Below the pieces are notes generated by a model. That model was not told where the DNA came from and did not search any database. It worked only from the letters and a program-made list of their open reading frames with translations. 64,000 nt of DNA from Duncaniella dubosii (lineage in GTDB: Bacteria; Bacteroidota; Bacteroidia; Bacteroidales; Muribaculaceae). Positions 25,472 through 35,136 of this stretch are shown here, one piece after another (positions within the stretch are counted from its first letter, which is position 1; every line of letters begins with the position of its first letter). A program made the translations under genes and the position numbers. Where the stretch lies: assembly GCF_004803915.1 (NCBI RefSeq), contig NZ_CP039396.1, forward strand, positions 1 through 64,000, read 5' to 3'.

Positions 25472-26170
25472 ATGGCTGTAATACTTAATATCGACACTTC
25501 GACCGACCATTGTTCAGTAGCACTCACTGCCGAAGGAATGGTGCTCGCACATCAGGAAGAGGGTGGCGGACGCAACCATGCGGCGCTGCTGAGCGACTAC
25601 ATCAAATATTGTCTTGATTTCGCCCGCGAAAAGGAACTGCAACTCGAAGCAGTGGCAGTCTCCACCGGCCCGGGCAGCTATACAGGACTCCGCATAGGCC
25701 TTTCCGAAGCCAAGGGTCTTGCATACTCCCTCGACATACCGCTGATAGGCATAGACACCCTGCGCATCATGGCATGCAACGTGATGTTCACACAGGAACT
25801 TGAAGGTGACGAGATATTCGTCCCGATGATTGATGCACGACGGATGGAGGTCTACACGGCCGCATTCGATTTCGCACTTGAACCCGTGATGGAGCAGCAG
25901 GCACTGATATTGACTCCTGACAGTTATGCCGATGTCATCGCTGACAACCGTCGCATTCTCATGTTCGGCAATGGTTCTGACAAGGCCCGCGAGATTATAA
26001 CCGCGCCAAATGTCACATTCATACCTGACATCCATCCGCTTGCAATCGATATGATTGCCCTTGCCGAACGAGCCTACTCACGTCGCGAATTCATGGATAT
26101 AGCCTACAGTGTGCCCAACTACATCAAGGATTTTCAGGCTTCAACTCCCAAAAAGAATATTTTAGGGTGA
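25472..26170 (+). CDS. tsaB: TsaB, partner subunit for tRNA t6A37 synthesis
   Basis: TsaB is the non-catalytic partner of TsaD in threonylcarbamoylation of tRNA adenosine 37. The 232-residue actin-like protein has ILNIDTSTDHCSVAL, the GGGRNHAALLSDYI segment, VSTGPGSYTGLRIGLSEAKG and the MIDARRMEVYTA motif. The stop overlaps the GTG start of the next gene (GTGA). Confidence 0.94.
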   Translation: MAVILNIDTSTDHCSVALTAEGMVLAHQEEGGGRNHAALLSDYIKYCLDFAREKELQLEAVAVSTGPGSYTGLRIGLSEAKGLAYSLDIPLIGIDTLRIMACNVMFTQELEGDEIFVPMIDARRMEVYTAAFDFALEPVMEQQALILTPDSYADVIADNRRILMFGNGSDKAREIITAPNVTFIPDIHPLAIDMIALAERAYSRREFMDIAYSVPNYIKDFQASTPKKNILG

Positions 26171-27318
26171 AGGAGGATTTCAACAGACTCCGGCTCAAAT
26201 ATCACGGGAATCCGGCCATGATGGACGAAATCCTGCAACGTGAATGCCGCTACAGGACATCCGCGAAATTGCCGGAGACACTAATTTGTGAAGATTTCAG
26301 GTTTCCTTCGCTTGCAGTTGCCGAAATGGCGACTTCGGATGCTGTCGCAAAACTCCACTCCGAAATGATCAACGACGGCACACGGGTACTCGACATGACC
26401 TGCGGACTCGGCATTGACACTTTTCATTTTGCAAAAAAAGCCAAGAGTGTCACGGCCGTTGAGCTTGACCATCATGCCTACTCAGTTGCTCTTGGGAATG
26501 CCAAGGCTCTGAAACTTGAGAACGTAGATATAGTCGAAGGCGACAGTCTCGACTATATTGCCGGCAGTAGCGACGTTTTCGACGTGATATTCGTCGACCC
26601 GGCTCGTCGCGACTCCACGGGCCGACATTTTGCTTTACGCTATTGCTCTCCTGACATCATCCCTGCACTTCCGCTCATTCTATCACACTGCGCCACACTG
26701 ATTATAAAGGCCTCACCCATGATTGATATCAAAAGTGCGGTCAGAGAACTCGGACACGACTGCGTGGTGACAGTAATCGGGACAAAAAAGGAATGTAAGG
26801 AAGTCATATTTAAAATATCATCCGGCTCAGAGCATCTATCGAATCCTAAGCCGATAAAATTTGAAGCTCTTACTACCCAAGGGACAAATTTCAGTTTCAC
26901 CCCTGAAATGGAAACGGATGCAATTGTCAGTTATTCCACTCCTAAGGATGGCGCTTATCTCTACGAGCCCTACCCTGCCGTCATGAAGGCAGGAGGCATG
27001 AAGCTACTCTCTGCAACGTACGACATCGGAAAACTCCATCCAAACACGCATCTGTTTACCTCCGAAAAGAAACTCGCCTCCTTCCCCGGCGAAGCCTTCG
27101 AAATCGTCAAAGTACTCCCCTTTTCAAAACAGACTATAAAACTAATTTCTAAAGAGTATCCGGACATCAATGTTGCCACCCGCAATTTCCCGCTGTCAGC
27201 GCCACAACTTGCAGCAAAGCTTAAAATAAAAGAAGGTGGCGACAGGATGATTTTCGGGACAACCGTTCCCGACGGCTCCCGTCTGCTTATAGTGACAAAA
27301 ATGGGGACTCCTCTATGA
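26167..27318 (+). CDS. SAM-dependent methyltransferase with THUMP-like domain
   Basis: This 383-residue protein has a class I methyltransferase core: RVLDMTCGLGIDTFHFA (SAM-binding motif I), VTAVELDHHAYSVAL and the catalytic-type DVIFVDPARRDSTGRHF. The C-terminal half matches the THUMP-like region found in Bacteroidetes homologues, suggesting an RNA substrate. The start is GTG at 26167, overlapping the tsaB stop, preceded within tsaB by no strong Shine-Dalgarno. The exact target nucleotide is unknown. Confidence 0.86.
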   Translation: MKEDFNRLRLKYHGNPAMMDEILQRECRYRTSAKLPETLICEDFRFPSLAVAEMATSDAVAKLHSEMINDGTRVLDMTCGLGIDTFHFAKKAKSVTAVELDHHAYSVALGNAKALKLENVDIVEGDSLDYIAGSSDVFDVIFVDPARRDSTGRHFALRYCSPDIIPALPLILSHCATLIIKASPMIDIKSAVRELGHDCVVTVIGTKKECKEVIFKISSGSEHLSNPKPIKFEALTTQGTNFSFTPEMETDAIVSYSTPKDGAYLYEPYPAVMKAGGMKLLSATYDIGKLHPNTHLFTSEKKLASFPGEAFEIVKVLPFSKQTIKLISKEYPDINVATRNFPLSAPQLAAKLKIKEGGDRMIFGTTVPDGSRLLIVTKMGTPL

Positions 27319-27357
27319 GGACGGATATGTAGATTAACCTTGTCTGACAATAAAAAG

Positions 27358-27399
27358 CGCGCGTGATTCCCATCAACATGCTATCAGGAATCACGCGCG
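27358..27399. terminator. Hairpin between convergent methyltransferase and rlmB
   Basis: CGCGCGTGATTCC (27358-27370) pairs with GGAATCACGCGCG (27387-27399), a 13-bp stem with a 16-base loop. No T-run follows, so it may stall or protect transcripts rather than act as a classical terminator. Confidence 0.6.
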
Positions 27400-27426
27400 T
27401 CGCTCGTCTAAAACCTAAACGGTCAT

Positions 27427-28182
27427 TTATATTATCTCCAGATTTGAAGCCAGACGCTGACGGACGACTTCATATATCATCACGCCGGCAGCCACTGATA
27501 CATTCAGCGAACCGATGTTGCCAAACATCGGAATGCCGACACGTGTGTCACACTGCTTCATGACTTCGGGTGAAATACCCACATCCTCTGCACCCATGAC
27601 AATAGCCACTGGATCGGAATACTTGCCCTCAGTGTAGTTCATATCTGATTTTTCGGTCACAGCTACTACATTATAGCCATTTTCTCTGAGAAATTTAGCG
27701 GCCCAAGCGGCCGACGAAACCCTGCACACAGGAATATGGTGCAACGCGCCGGCCGAAGTCTTGACAGCATCACCGCCAACCGAAACACTACCATGCTCGG
27801 GTATGACAATAGCATCAACTCCGGCACATTCACATGTCCTTGCGATAGCACCAAAGTTCCTCACATCCGTAATACCGTCAAGTATCACTATAAAAGGAAG
27901 TATTCCTGCCTCATAAAGCTCCGGGACAAGATGATCGAGGCGATGGTAGGTTATGGCCGACATCATAGCAAGCACACCCTGATGATTCTTGCGGGTTATG
28001 CGGTTTATACGCTCGACAGGAACCCGCTGCATTACCACACGGTTAGCTCTGGCAAGCGCTATTAGTTCAGACGCAAGATCTCCCTGAAGATCCTTTGCCA
28101 TAAAAATCTTATCAATCTCTTTTCCGGCCTCAATAGCCTCTATTACAGCTCGAAGACCGTAAATATAATCGCTTTTTTCCAC
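27427..28182 (-). CDS. rlmB: 23S rRNA (guanosine-2'-O)-methyltransferase RlmB (SpoU/TrmH family)
   Basis: The 251-residue SPOUT enzyme shows YIYGLRAVIEAIEAG at the start, HQGVLAM, the motif ILDGITDVRNFGAIARTCEC, AIVIPEHGSVSVGGDAVKTSAGALHH (part) and NIGSLNVSVAAGVMIYE, which forms the knotted SAM site. RlmB methylates G2251 in E. coli 23S rRNA; assignment to this target rests on family resemblance. It is the last gene in the dnaN-to-rlmB series. Confidence 0.9.
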   Translation of the reverse strand: MEKSDYIYGLRAVIEAIEAGKEIDKIFMAKDLQGDLASELIALARANRVVMQRVPVERINRITRKNHQGVLAMMSAITYHRLDHLVPELYEAGILPFIVILDGITDVRNFGAIARTCECAGVDAIVIPEHGSVSVGGDAVKTSAGALHHIPVCRVSSAAWAAKFLRENGYNVVAVTEKSDMNYTEGKYSDPVAIVMGAEDVGISPEVMKQCDTRVGIPMFGNIGSLNVSVAAGVMIYEVVRQRLASNLEII

Positions 28183-28227
28183 GTTTTCTTATTTCTTGTT
28201 GATGATTAGTAATCAATTATTTAAAAT

Positions 28228-29889
28228 TCACCGATGCGCCAACAGACTTTTCGCGGCGGCTATCGCGGCATCGTCAATCTCAGAACCGCCGAGCATAGCG
28301 GCAATCGACCTGATTCTCTCCTCTTCGCTAAGAAGAGCGATACGGGTATGTGTCGAATTCTCATCATCCTCCTTATAGACCCGATACTGGTGAGCGCCCT
28401 TTGAAGCGACCTGCGGAAGATGGGTTATGGTCGTTACCTGAATATTCTTGGAAATGTCGAGCATCATCGCACCCATCCTGTTTGCGACATCACCCGAAAC
28501 ACCCGTGTCTATTTCATCAAATATTATGCTCGGCAACTGCATGCTTGACGCTATGATGGACTTTATCGACAACATCAGACGGGAGATTTCACCACCGGAA
28601 GCCGTAGCGCCGACAGGCATAAGAGGCTGATTCTTGTTGAACGCCACCATAAACTCGACCTCATCCATGCCGGTAGCACTCATGTCGGCAGGAGATACAC
28701 GGATTTCACACCTAAGATTCTTCATACCGAGAGGCTTCGCCACTTCCGCAAGGCGCTTGCCAAACTTTTCGGCCGCCTCTTTGCGTGCCGCAGAAATCTC
28801 CATTGCACTCTCCTTGGCAAGAGCCTTGGCCCTCCGCGCATCGCGTTCAAGTTCCTCAATCGCATCACCCGAACTGTCAAGCGCCCTGAGCTTATCACGC
28901 AATCCGTCGCGAAATTCAATCAGAGCATCCGCGTCAGGAAGATGATGCTTGTGGCAGAGTGAATAAATCGAGCTGAGACGTTCCTCTATAGCATCAAGAG
29001 TCGAAGGGTCAGCCCCAAGATTCTCATCTATCGCCGACAGGGTCGATGCGATATCGGAAATCTCGATTCGCACCGATTCCAGACGCCCGGAAATATCGTC
29101 GGACGCATCAAGGACTTCATCCAGATCCTCGCAGGCTTCAGAGGCAAGCTCTACCATGCGCAAAGCGCCGCCCTCATCACTGTCAAGGGTGGAAATCGCT
29201 TTTGACAACGCCGATTTTATAGCTCCAAGATTATTGAGCACATCACGTTCACGTTCAAGCTCAGGCTGCTCGCCCGGCTGAAGATTAAGGTCGTCGAGCT
29301 GTTCGAGCTGATAGCGTGTAAATTCTTCATCCTCACGTGCGCGCTCGATTTTGGCTTTCATGATCTTAAGCCGCTTCACAGCCTCACGGAACGCATTGAA
29401 GCGCAGGCGGTATTCACGGAGGCGCACAGAGTTTGAAGCAAGAGTGTCAATCACATCAAGCTGAAACTCAGGAGTGGCCAGAAGCTGATTCTGATGCTGG
29501 GAATGAATGTCGATCAGATGCAGACTCACCTCCCGCAGCTTTGCCAGCGGGACAGGCGAGTCATTGACAAACGCGCGCGAACGACCAGCCGGCGAAATCT
29601 CACGCCGAAGTATACAACGTTCGTCATCCCACTCGATATCCTCACGAATGCAGAAGTCCTTGAGCGATGGATAATCGTCGACTGTAAACACGGCTTCTAT
29701 AACGCTCTTTGCGTCAGGATTGGTCACCACACGGGTGTCGGCCCTACTGCCAAGCAAAAGGGAAAGAGCACCGAGGATAATCGACTTTCCGGCACCGGTC
29801 TCACCTGTAATGACATTAAACCCTTCATGAAATCTGATGTCTATCAGGTCTATGAGGGCGTAGTTTGATATATGGAGTGATTCAAGCAC
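28228..29889 (-). CDS. recN: DNA repair protein RecN
   Basis: RecN is an SMC-like ATPase in double-strand break repair. The 553-residue protein starts MLESLHISNYALID and has Walker A TGETGAGKSIIL (about 30-41), long coiled-coil arms (about 150-360), the ABC signature ATASGGEISRLMLSIK, Walker B SIIFDEIDTGVSGDVAN and TITHLPQVAS. Length is normal. It follows the PorD-like gene by 54 bases. Confidence 0.96.
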   Translation of the reverse strand: MLESLHISNYALIDLIDIRFHEGFNVITGETGAGKSIILGALSLLLGSRADTRVVTNPDAKSVIEAVFTVDDYPSLKDFCIREDIEWDDERCILRREISPAGRSRAFVNDSPVPLAKLREVSLHLIDIHSQHQNQLLATPEFQLDVIDTLASNSVRLREYRLRFNAFREAVKRLKIMKAKIERAREDEEFTRYQLEQLDDLNLQPGEQPELERERDVLNNLGAIKSALSKAISTLDSDEGGALRMVELASEACEDLDEVLDASDDISGRLESVRIEISDIASTLSAIDENLGADPSTLDAIEERLSSIYSLCHKHHLPDADALIEFRDGLRDKLRALDSSGDAIEELERDARRAKALAKESAMEISAARKEAAEKFGKRLAEVAKPLGMKNLRCEIRVSPADMSATGMDEVEFMVAFNKNQPLMPVGATASGGEISRLMLSIKSIIASSMQLPSIIFDEIDTGVSGDVANRMGAMMLDISKNIQVTTITHLPQVASKGAHQYRVYKEDDENSTHTRIALLSEEERIRSIAAMLGGSEIDDAAIAAAKSLLAHR

Positions 29890-29943
29890 GATAATATCTG
29901 ATTTTTGAGTGAGAGAATCTGTGGTCTTTATGTCTGCTTAGTT

Positions 29944-30858
29944 CTAAGGATTGTCCGCACCGCGTTTGATTTTCTCAAGGCGTGTCTGTTCGGTGGGGAA
30001 CATGGCCGATAATAGTCCGTAGGCATGCTCGCGTTCGTCGGCAGGAGCTTTACTGTAGATATTGACAAGCTCATCGAGCTTCGCATCCTTAAACATTGAA
30101 AGGCCGACCGACATGGGTGCTACCTTGAACACTTCGCCAAGTATATCAAGAGAAGTATCGATTGTCTTACGTCCTTTATCGGGACTTACCGACATCTGGT
30201 CAAGCCCCTGAAGATGATAGCTGTAATAAAGGTCTCTTATAGCGCGTGTTGACGGGTCGGTGAACGACGCAAGCACAGCGGCTCTGTTTCTTGTATCTTC
30301 AAACGCTTTCCATCCGCTTTCACCCGATGACTGTCCCTGCTGGACAATGGTTTCAAGACGCTCGAAGAACGGCTCTCCGCCACGAGGTGAGAATGAATCG
30401 AAATCTACAGCGAGAATCAGATATATGTAAAAATTCAATATCTGTGTCAGCTGGCTTTCCATGCTCGTCTCTGAGTAAAGGAGCGGTTCTCCTTCGGTAT
30501 AGGTAAACGAGATGTTGTTATCCTTAAAATTTATCAGTGTCGACGTATATGAAGAATTGTAGACAGGACGGACAGACTGCACCTGAAGTGTTCCTTCCAT
30601 CTTGCCTGTCGATTCATCATAAGTACCGATAGTGAACAGCAAGGTGCATTCAATCTTTTCATTTGGCGAAAACTGAGCCGGAGACCATCTCGTAGTATTC
30701 ACATACTCGTTAATCGCACTCTGAAGAGTCTCGAAAATGCTTTTGTTCGTACCTTCAAGCAAAGATGAATTGACTTCGACACGACAGTTCAACTCCTGTG
30801 CCGTGATAATCACAGGCGAGAGAAGGATGAAGAACAGGAGGGAGAGGATTTTTTTCAT
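29944..30858 (-). CDS. DUF4835 family secreted protein (PorD of type IX secretion)
   Basis: The 304-residue protein has a signal peptide (KKILSLLFFILLSPVIITAQ) and then ELNCRVEVNSSLLEG, NKSIFETLQSAINEYVNTTRW and a conserved DSFSPRGGEPFFERL block, characteristic of DUF4835. This family includes PorD, linked to the type IX secretion system. Its position between coaBC and recN is a usual Bacteroidales arrangement. Its start overlaps coaBC by 4 bases (ATGA). Function in this organism is not shown. Confidence 0.85.
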   Translation of the reverse strand: MKKILSLLFFILLSPVIITAQELNCRVEVNSSLLEGTNKSIFETLQSAINEYVNTTRWSPAQFSPNEKIECTLLFTIGTYDESTGKMEGTLQVQSVRPVYNSSYTSTLINFKDNNISFTYTEGEPLLYSETSMESQLTQILNFYIYLILAVDFDSFSPRGGEPFFERLETIVQQGQSSGESGWKAFEDTRNRAAVLASFTDPSTRAIRDLYYSYHLQGLDQMSVSPDKGRKTIDTSLDILGEVFKVAPMSVGLSMFKDAKLDELVNIYSKAPADEREHAYGLLSAMFPTEQTRLEKIKRGADNP

Positions 30859-32057
30859 ATCGACATAATCGCGTCGACTATATCGGCCGCGACTTCTCTT
30901 TTTGGTTTCAGGCCGAACTCCTCACGCGCGCCATCGGCTTTAAAAATAGTAACCTTATTTGTGTCAGTGCCGAATCCGGCCCCTTTGTCGCGCATGGAGT
31001 TAAGCACAATCATGTCAAGATTCTTGCGCTGGAGTTTTTCGCAGGCATTATCGGCCTCATTGTCGGTTTCAAGGGCAAAGCCAACAAGCAGTTGTCCCGA
31101 CCGCTTCATTTTCCCAAGCGTCGCAGCAATATCCGGATTCTTCACAAGTTCAATAACAGGCACATCAGAATGCTCGCGTTTGATTTTATGGTCGGCGACA
31201 TTCCGTGGCGCATAGTCGGCGACAGCGGCACACATCACTGCAACATCGCTTGAAGGAAAAACGTCCTCACAGGCAGCCAGCATTTCCCGGGCAGATTCAA
31301 CTCTGACAAGTTTCACCGCCGGATTATGAAGCGACAGCGAAACAGGGCCGCTGACAAGCGTCACTTCAGCTCCGCGCGAAGCACATTCCTCGGCGAGAGC
31401 ATAGCCCATTTTACCTGACGAATAATTTCCTATAAATCTGACCGGGTCAATTTTTTCGTGAGTCGGGCCGGCGGTAACAAGCACTTTCTTCCCTTTCATG
31501 TCGGCCTTCGAACTGAAGTAGCGTTCGAGTATTTCAGCAATCTTTTCTGGTTCTTCCATGCGGCCTTTGCCAACCAGCCCGCTTGCAAGCTCTCCGCTTT
31601 CCGGCTCGATTATGATGTTGCCGTAACTACGGAGAAGATTGATATTGGCAGTTGTCGATGGATGTGCCATCATGTCAAGATCCATCGCAGGCGCGACAAA
31701 TACCTGAGACTTGGCTGAAAGATATGTGGTCACAAGCATATTATCGGCAATCCCGTGAGCCATCTTGCCTATGGTAGATGCCGTGGCCGGAGCTATGACC
31801 ATACAATCGGCCCAAAGTCCCAGATCTACATGCGAATGCCATTCGCCGGTGTTGGCGGTAAAAAACTCGCTGACAACCGGCTTCTGGCTTAACGATGAAA
31901 GTGTGACCGGGGTTATGAATTCTTTACCCGCAGGTGTCATGACCACCTGCACCTCTGCACCGGCTTTGACAAGCAGCCGCAGAAGTGTCACAGACTTATA
32001 GGCGGCGATTCCGCCACAAATGCCTAAAATAATATGTTTTCCTGAAAGAGAACTCAT
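30855..32057 (-). CDS. coaBC: Bifunctional phosphopantothenoylcysteine synthetase/decarboxylase
   Basis: The CoaC half (about 1-180) has GICGGIAAYKSVTLLRLL, the catalytic-His region GEWHSHVDLG and APAMDLDMMAHPSTTANI, with the family PASANT-type loop reading APATASTIGKMAHGIAD. The CoaB half (about 190-400) has VLVTAGPTHEKIDPVRFIGN, SSGKMGYALAEEC and MCAAVADYAPR. The enzyme ligates cysteine to phosphopantothenate and decarboxylates the product. Length, 400 residues, is normal. It overlaps the exonuclease gene by 4 bases. Confidence 0.96.
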   Translation of the reverse strand: MSSLSGKHIILGICGGIAAYKSVTLLRLLVKAGAEVQVVMTPAGKEFITPVTLSSLSQKPVVSEFFTANTGEWHSHVDLGLWADCMVIAPATASTIGKMAHGIADNMLVTTYLSAKSQVFVAPAMDLDMMAHPSTTANINLLRSYGNIIIEPESGELASGLVGKGRMEEPEKIAEILERYFSSKADMKGKKVLVTAGPTHEKIDPVRFIGNYSSGKMGYALAEECASRGAEVTLVSGPVSLSLHNPAVKLVRVESAREMLAACEDVFPSSDVAVMCAAVADYAPRNVADHKIKREHSDVPVIELVKNPDIAATLGKMKRSGQLLVGFALETDNEADNACEKLQRKNLDMIVLNSMRDKGAGFGTDTNKVTIFKADGAREEFGLKPKREVAADIVDAIMSI

Positions 32058-32815
32058 TTCATGCGAAGTTTTATGCGCGTGAAGCAGTCTTTGGTATTCT
32101 GAGCGAAATCGCCCTTCATAATCCAGTCATAGTAACCGGAATCTTTCTTGAACACCTCGTCGACCGGACGGCCCTTATACTTACCGAAATTGATGATCTC
32201 ACGATCGTTATCATCGAGGATGATACGCCCCATGAAATCCACATTCCGGCTGTTGCGGGCATATTTGCTCAGTTCCTCCATGTCATTCGGGAGATCTTCG
32301 TAGCGGTCAAGCTGTGCTTTCAGCACCTCGTAAGTGGCACGGGTATCGGCATTGGCCGAATGAGCGCCGTCAAGCTCCTTGCCACAGTAAAAACGGTAGG
32401 CCGCCACAAGCGTGCGCTGTTCCTTCTTATGGAATATGGTCTGAACATCAATAAACCTTGCTTTCGAAAAATCGAATTTCACGCCGGCCCGCTGAAACTC
32501 CTGATCCAGCATCGGGATATCAAAACGGTTTGAATTGAATCCGGCAATATCGCAGCCTGTCATTTCATTGGCCAGCGACCGTGCAATCTGACGGAAAGTA
32601 GGCTCACCGGCCACATCCTCATCTGTAATATGGTGGACGGCGGTGGCTTCCTCCGGGATGTGCATTTCAGGGTTCACACGACGGGTCTTTTCGATTTCCT
32701 CGCCATTGGGGAGCACCTTTATAAGCGAAATCTCAACGATACGGTCATGGATGATATCCACGCCGGTGGTCTCAAGGTCAAAAAAGACTATCGGTTTCTT
32801 GAGGTTCAGTTGCAT
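32054..32815 (-). CDS. DnaQ-like 3'-5' exonuclease
   Basis: The 253-residue protein has the DEDD exonuclease motifs: FFDLETTGVD (Exo I), GFNSNRFDIPMLDQEF (Exo II) and AHSANADTRATYEVL (Exo III). It also has a C-terminal extension (about 175-253) with INFGKYKGRPVDEVFKKD, which resembles DUF3820-type domains. It may be the proofreading partner or a separate DNA/RNA exonuclease. It lies directly after dnaN and overlaps coaBC, so coupling to replication is plausible. Confidence 0.88.
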   Translation of the reverse strand: MQLNLKKPIVFFDLETTGVDIIHDRIVEISLIKVLPNGEEIEKTRRVNPEMHIPEEATAVHHITDEDVAGEPTFRQIARSLANEMTGCDIAGFNSNRFDIPMLDQEFQRAGVKFDFSKARFIDVQTIFHKKEQRTLVAAYRFYCGKELDGAHSANADTRATYEVLKAQLDRYEDLPNDMEELSKYARNSRNVDFMGRIILDDNDREIINFGKYKGRPVDEVFKKDSGYYDWIMKGDFAQNTKDCFTRIKLRMK

Positions 32816-32860
32816 TTCCTGATAAAACTTTGCTTAATTGCTTAATACGTCAAAGAATAA

Positions 32861-33994
32861 TTAGAAATCGGTAACGTTCATCGGCATGAGGAGCATTGTC
32901 AGACGGGTGTCGGCCTTGTCCTCTGTCGGGATTATGACAGCAGGTTTAGACGGGTCAGCAAGCTTGAACACAATGTCCTCAGTCCAAAGCACTCCAGCCA
33001 ATTCCGAAAGATATGACGAACTGAAGCCTACAATCATATTCTTGCCAGTGAAATCAGCTGGAAGAGTCTCGACACCCGATGTGTTGTATTCGTTGTCGGA
33101 TGCCTTGATCGTCATGCGCTCCGGCATGATATTAAACTTGATAAGTCCGTGGCCTTCGTCGACAAAAAGACTTACACGACGCACTGCAGTCGTGAACGAA
33201 TGACGGTTTACTGTAAGGGTAAATGGATTGTTTTCCGGGATGACACGTGTGTAATCCGGGAAACGGCCCTTGACGAGACGGCTCTCAAAAGTAAATGTAT
33301 CTGTCTCAAAAGTCACGCCGGTCTGCGGTTCAAGTTTCACAGTCACTTCTTCGTCCTTGTTGAACACACTGCGGAATACATTCGTAGACTTGTTAGGCAG
33401 AATGAACGCTCCTTCGATTTCAGGCGACAGGCTTGCGTCCTCGAAACGCACGAGTTTATGGGTGTCGGTAGCGACAAAAATCAGTTTGTCAGGCTTAATG
33501 TCCCAATACACACCCATCATCTGCGGACGCAGCATATCGGTGCCGGCTGCAAATGAAGTGTATTCCAGACCACGGAGCAGAGCAGAGCCGGGAGCTTTGA
33601 ACACCAGCATGTTGTCTGACTTGGCAGCACGGTCGGGGTGCGGATATTCAGAGCCTTTGAGTCCCATGAATTTATAAGAGCCGTTCGGATGCGACATTTC
33701 GATCGCAAGCGTAACGTCGTCGATTTCAAAATTCAGTTCCTGTTCGGGCATCACACGAAGGAGTTCAACGATACGGCGAGCGTCGATACAGAACTCACCT
33801 TCGCCATCCACATCCATGATGGGAATTCGTCCACAAAGCATATTTTCGCCGTCGCAGGCTGTGATAGTCAACACATTCCCTTCAATTGAGAAAAGGAAAT
33901 TATTGAGTATGGTCAGAGCATTTTTGGCGTTGATAACCTTGCTGACCGATGAGGCAAAATTATGAAGCGTCTTGCTTGGAACTGTGAATTTCAT
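32861..33994 (-). CDS. dnaN: DNA polymerase III sliding clamp beta subunit
   Basis: The 377-residue protein has the three-domain clamp layout: MKFTVPSKTLHNFASSVSKV and NNFLFSIEGN at the start, LLRGLEYTSFAAGTDMLRP in the middle domain, and a C-terminus ending TMLLMPMNV, close to the usual MP(M/V)R(L) groove end. It encircles DNA and tethers polymerases. It is first in the minus-strand exonuclease-coaBC-porD-recN-rlmB series. No dnaA lies nearby. Confidence 0.95.
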   Translation of the reverse strand: MKFTVPSKTLHNFASSVSKVINAKNALTILNNFLFSIEGNVLTITACDGENMLCGRIPIMDVDGEGEFCIDARRIVELLRVMPEQELNFEIDDVTLAIEMSHPNGSYKFMGLKGSEYPHPDRAAKSDNMLVFKAPGSALLRGLEYTSFAAGTDMLRPQMMGVYWDIKPDKLIFVATDTHKLVRFEDASLSPEIEGAFILPNKSTNVFRSVFNKDEEVTVKLEPQTGVTFETDTFTFESRLVKGRFPDYTRVIPENNPFTLTVNRHSFTTAVRRVSLFVDEGHGLIKFNIMPERMTIKASDNEYNTSGVETLPADFTGKNMIVGFSSSYLSELAGVLWTEDIVFKLADPSKPAVIIPTEDKADTRLTMLLMPMNVTDF

Positions 33995-34023
33995 TGCTGA
34001 TTTACTTTATAGTTTTTATCCCA

Positions 34024-34054
34024 CAAAGTTAAAACAAAATTCCACAATATACAA
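34024..34054 (-). promoter_or_regulatory. dnaN promoter
   Basis: On the minus strand TAACTTTG (34031-34024) with TTG at 34054-34052 and 20-base spacing. It starts a leader of about 25 bases before ATG 33994. Confidence 0.75.
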
Positions 34055-34218
34055 TATGGCGATTAAATTTGGCATTATTTGACATTGTTCAGTCCCGGTA
34101 GCCATCCATACCTCCAAACAAGCCCAAAGCCATAGGACAAACCGTCGGCACAAACCGCCATGATTGCCGATTGGAAACTTTTTCGTAACTTCGCGGTCGC
34201 AAAAACAACTCATTCGCA

Positions 34219-35007
34219 ATGATAAAAGCTATATTTTTCGATATTGACGGCACATTGGTCCCATTCGGCTCACATGGTATCCCTAAAGAGGTGACTGACG
34301 CTATCGCTCATGTGCGCAGAAACGGAATCAAGGTTTTTATTTCAACAGGACGACACCTGAACTGGATCGACAATCTCGGAGAAACTGAATTTGACGGCTA
34401 TGTGACTGTTAACGGAGCTATATGCCTCCTCTCGGATAAAAGCACCTGCATATACCGCCGGACTATTCCCCGGACTGACGTAGAACGTATGATTTCCTTC
34501 TCTCACCAATCTGAAATACCGATAGTGGTAATTCCGGATGACGGAAAAATATTCATCAACAAGATTGATGACGGCGTGCGCCATGTCATGGGGCTTTTAC
34601 GGGTCGCTCACATCGACGAACGCGACCTTGACACCATAGGTGGCCGGGATGTGGTGCAGATGATGGCATTCGGGACGGAGGAAGAACGCGTCGAGAGCCG
34701 TATTTTCGGTGAAGTGCTGACCGAATGCGAGCCGACAAGCTGGAATCCATACTTCTGCGATATAATCCCGCGCGGGAGCGACAAGAGTGTCGGCATCGAC
34801 AAAATAATCCAACATTTCGGGATTCCACTCTCCGAAACAATGGCTTTTGGCGACGGTGGAAATGACATAGGGATGCTGCGTCATGTAGCAATAGGCGTAG
34901 CAATGGGCAATGCCGATGACAGCGTCAAGGAAGCAGCCGATTATGTGACCACAGAAGACACAAACCACGGAATTGTAAATGCCTTCCGCCATTTCGGACT
35001 TCTCTGA
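34219..35007 (+). CDS. HAD-superfamily phosphatase (Cof/YidA type)
   Basis: The 262-residue protein has HAD motif I FFDIDGTLVPFGS, motif II FISTGRH and the C-terminal DKSVGIDKIIQHFGI, AFGDGGNDIGML (motif IV) and VAMGNADDSVKEAADYVT. A type II cap lies between. Cof-type HADs dephosphorylate sugar phosphates and other small phosphates; the substrate cannot be told. It is divergent from dnaN and has its own terminator. A weak box (TAACTTCG near 34187) may be its promoter. Confidence 0.9.
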   Translation: MIKAIFFDIDGTLVPFGSHGIPKEVTDAIAHVRRNGIKVFISTGRHLNWIDNLGETEFDGYVTVNGAICLLSDKSTCIYRRTIPRTDVERMISFSHQSEIPIVVIPDDGKIFINKIDDGVRHVMGLLRVAHIDERDLDTIGGRDVVQMMAFGTEEERVESRIFGEVLTECEPTSWNPYFCDIIPRGSDKSVGIDKIIQHFGIPLSETMAFGDGGNDIGMLRHVAIGVAMGNADDSVKEAADYVTTEDTNHGIVNAFRHFGLL

Positions 35008-35027
35008 CAGGTTTCATTCTAAAAAAT

Positions 35028-35080
35028 AATCACAGACTTTTTCAATGGTTGAAATCCATAAAAAAGCCTGTGATTTTTTT
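35028..35080 (+). terminator. Intrinsic terminator of the HAD gene
   Basis: AATCACAGACTTTTT (35028-35042) pairs with AAAAAGCCTGTGATT (35061-35075) with one mismatch, followed by a run of seven T. Confidence 0.85.
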
Positions 35081-35136
35081 CGTATCAATATCATCCCTGT
35101 CAGACAGAATGCCTGACAAGGAATAGTGACAAACTC

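Noticed and set aside
25514..26035. Minus-strand open frame of 173 codons
   Set aside because: Antisense to tsaB, with no family features.
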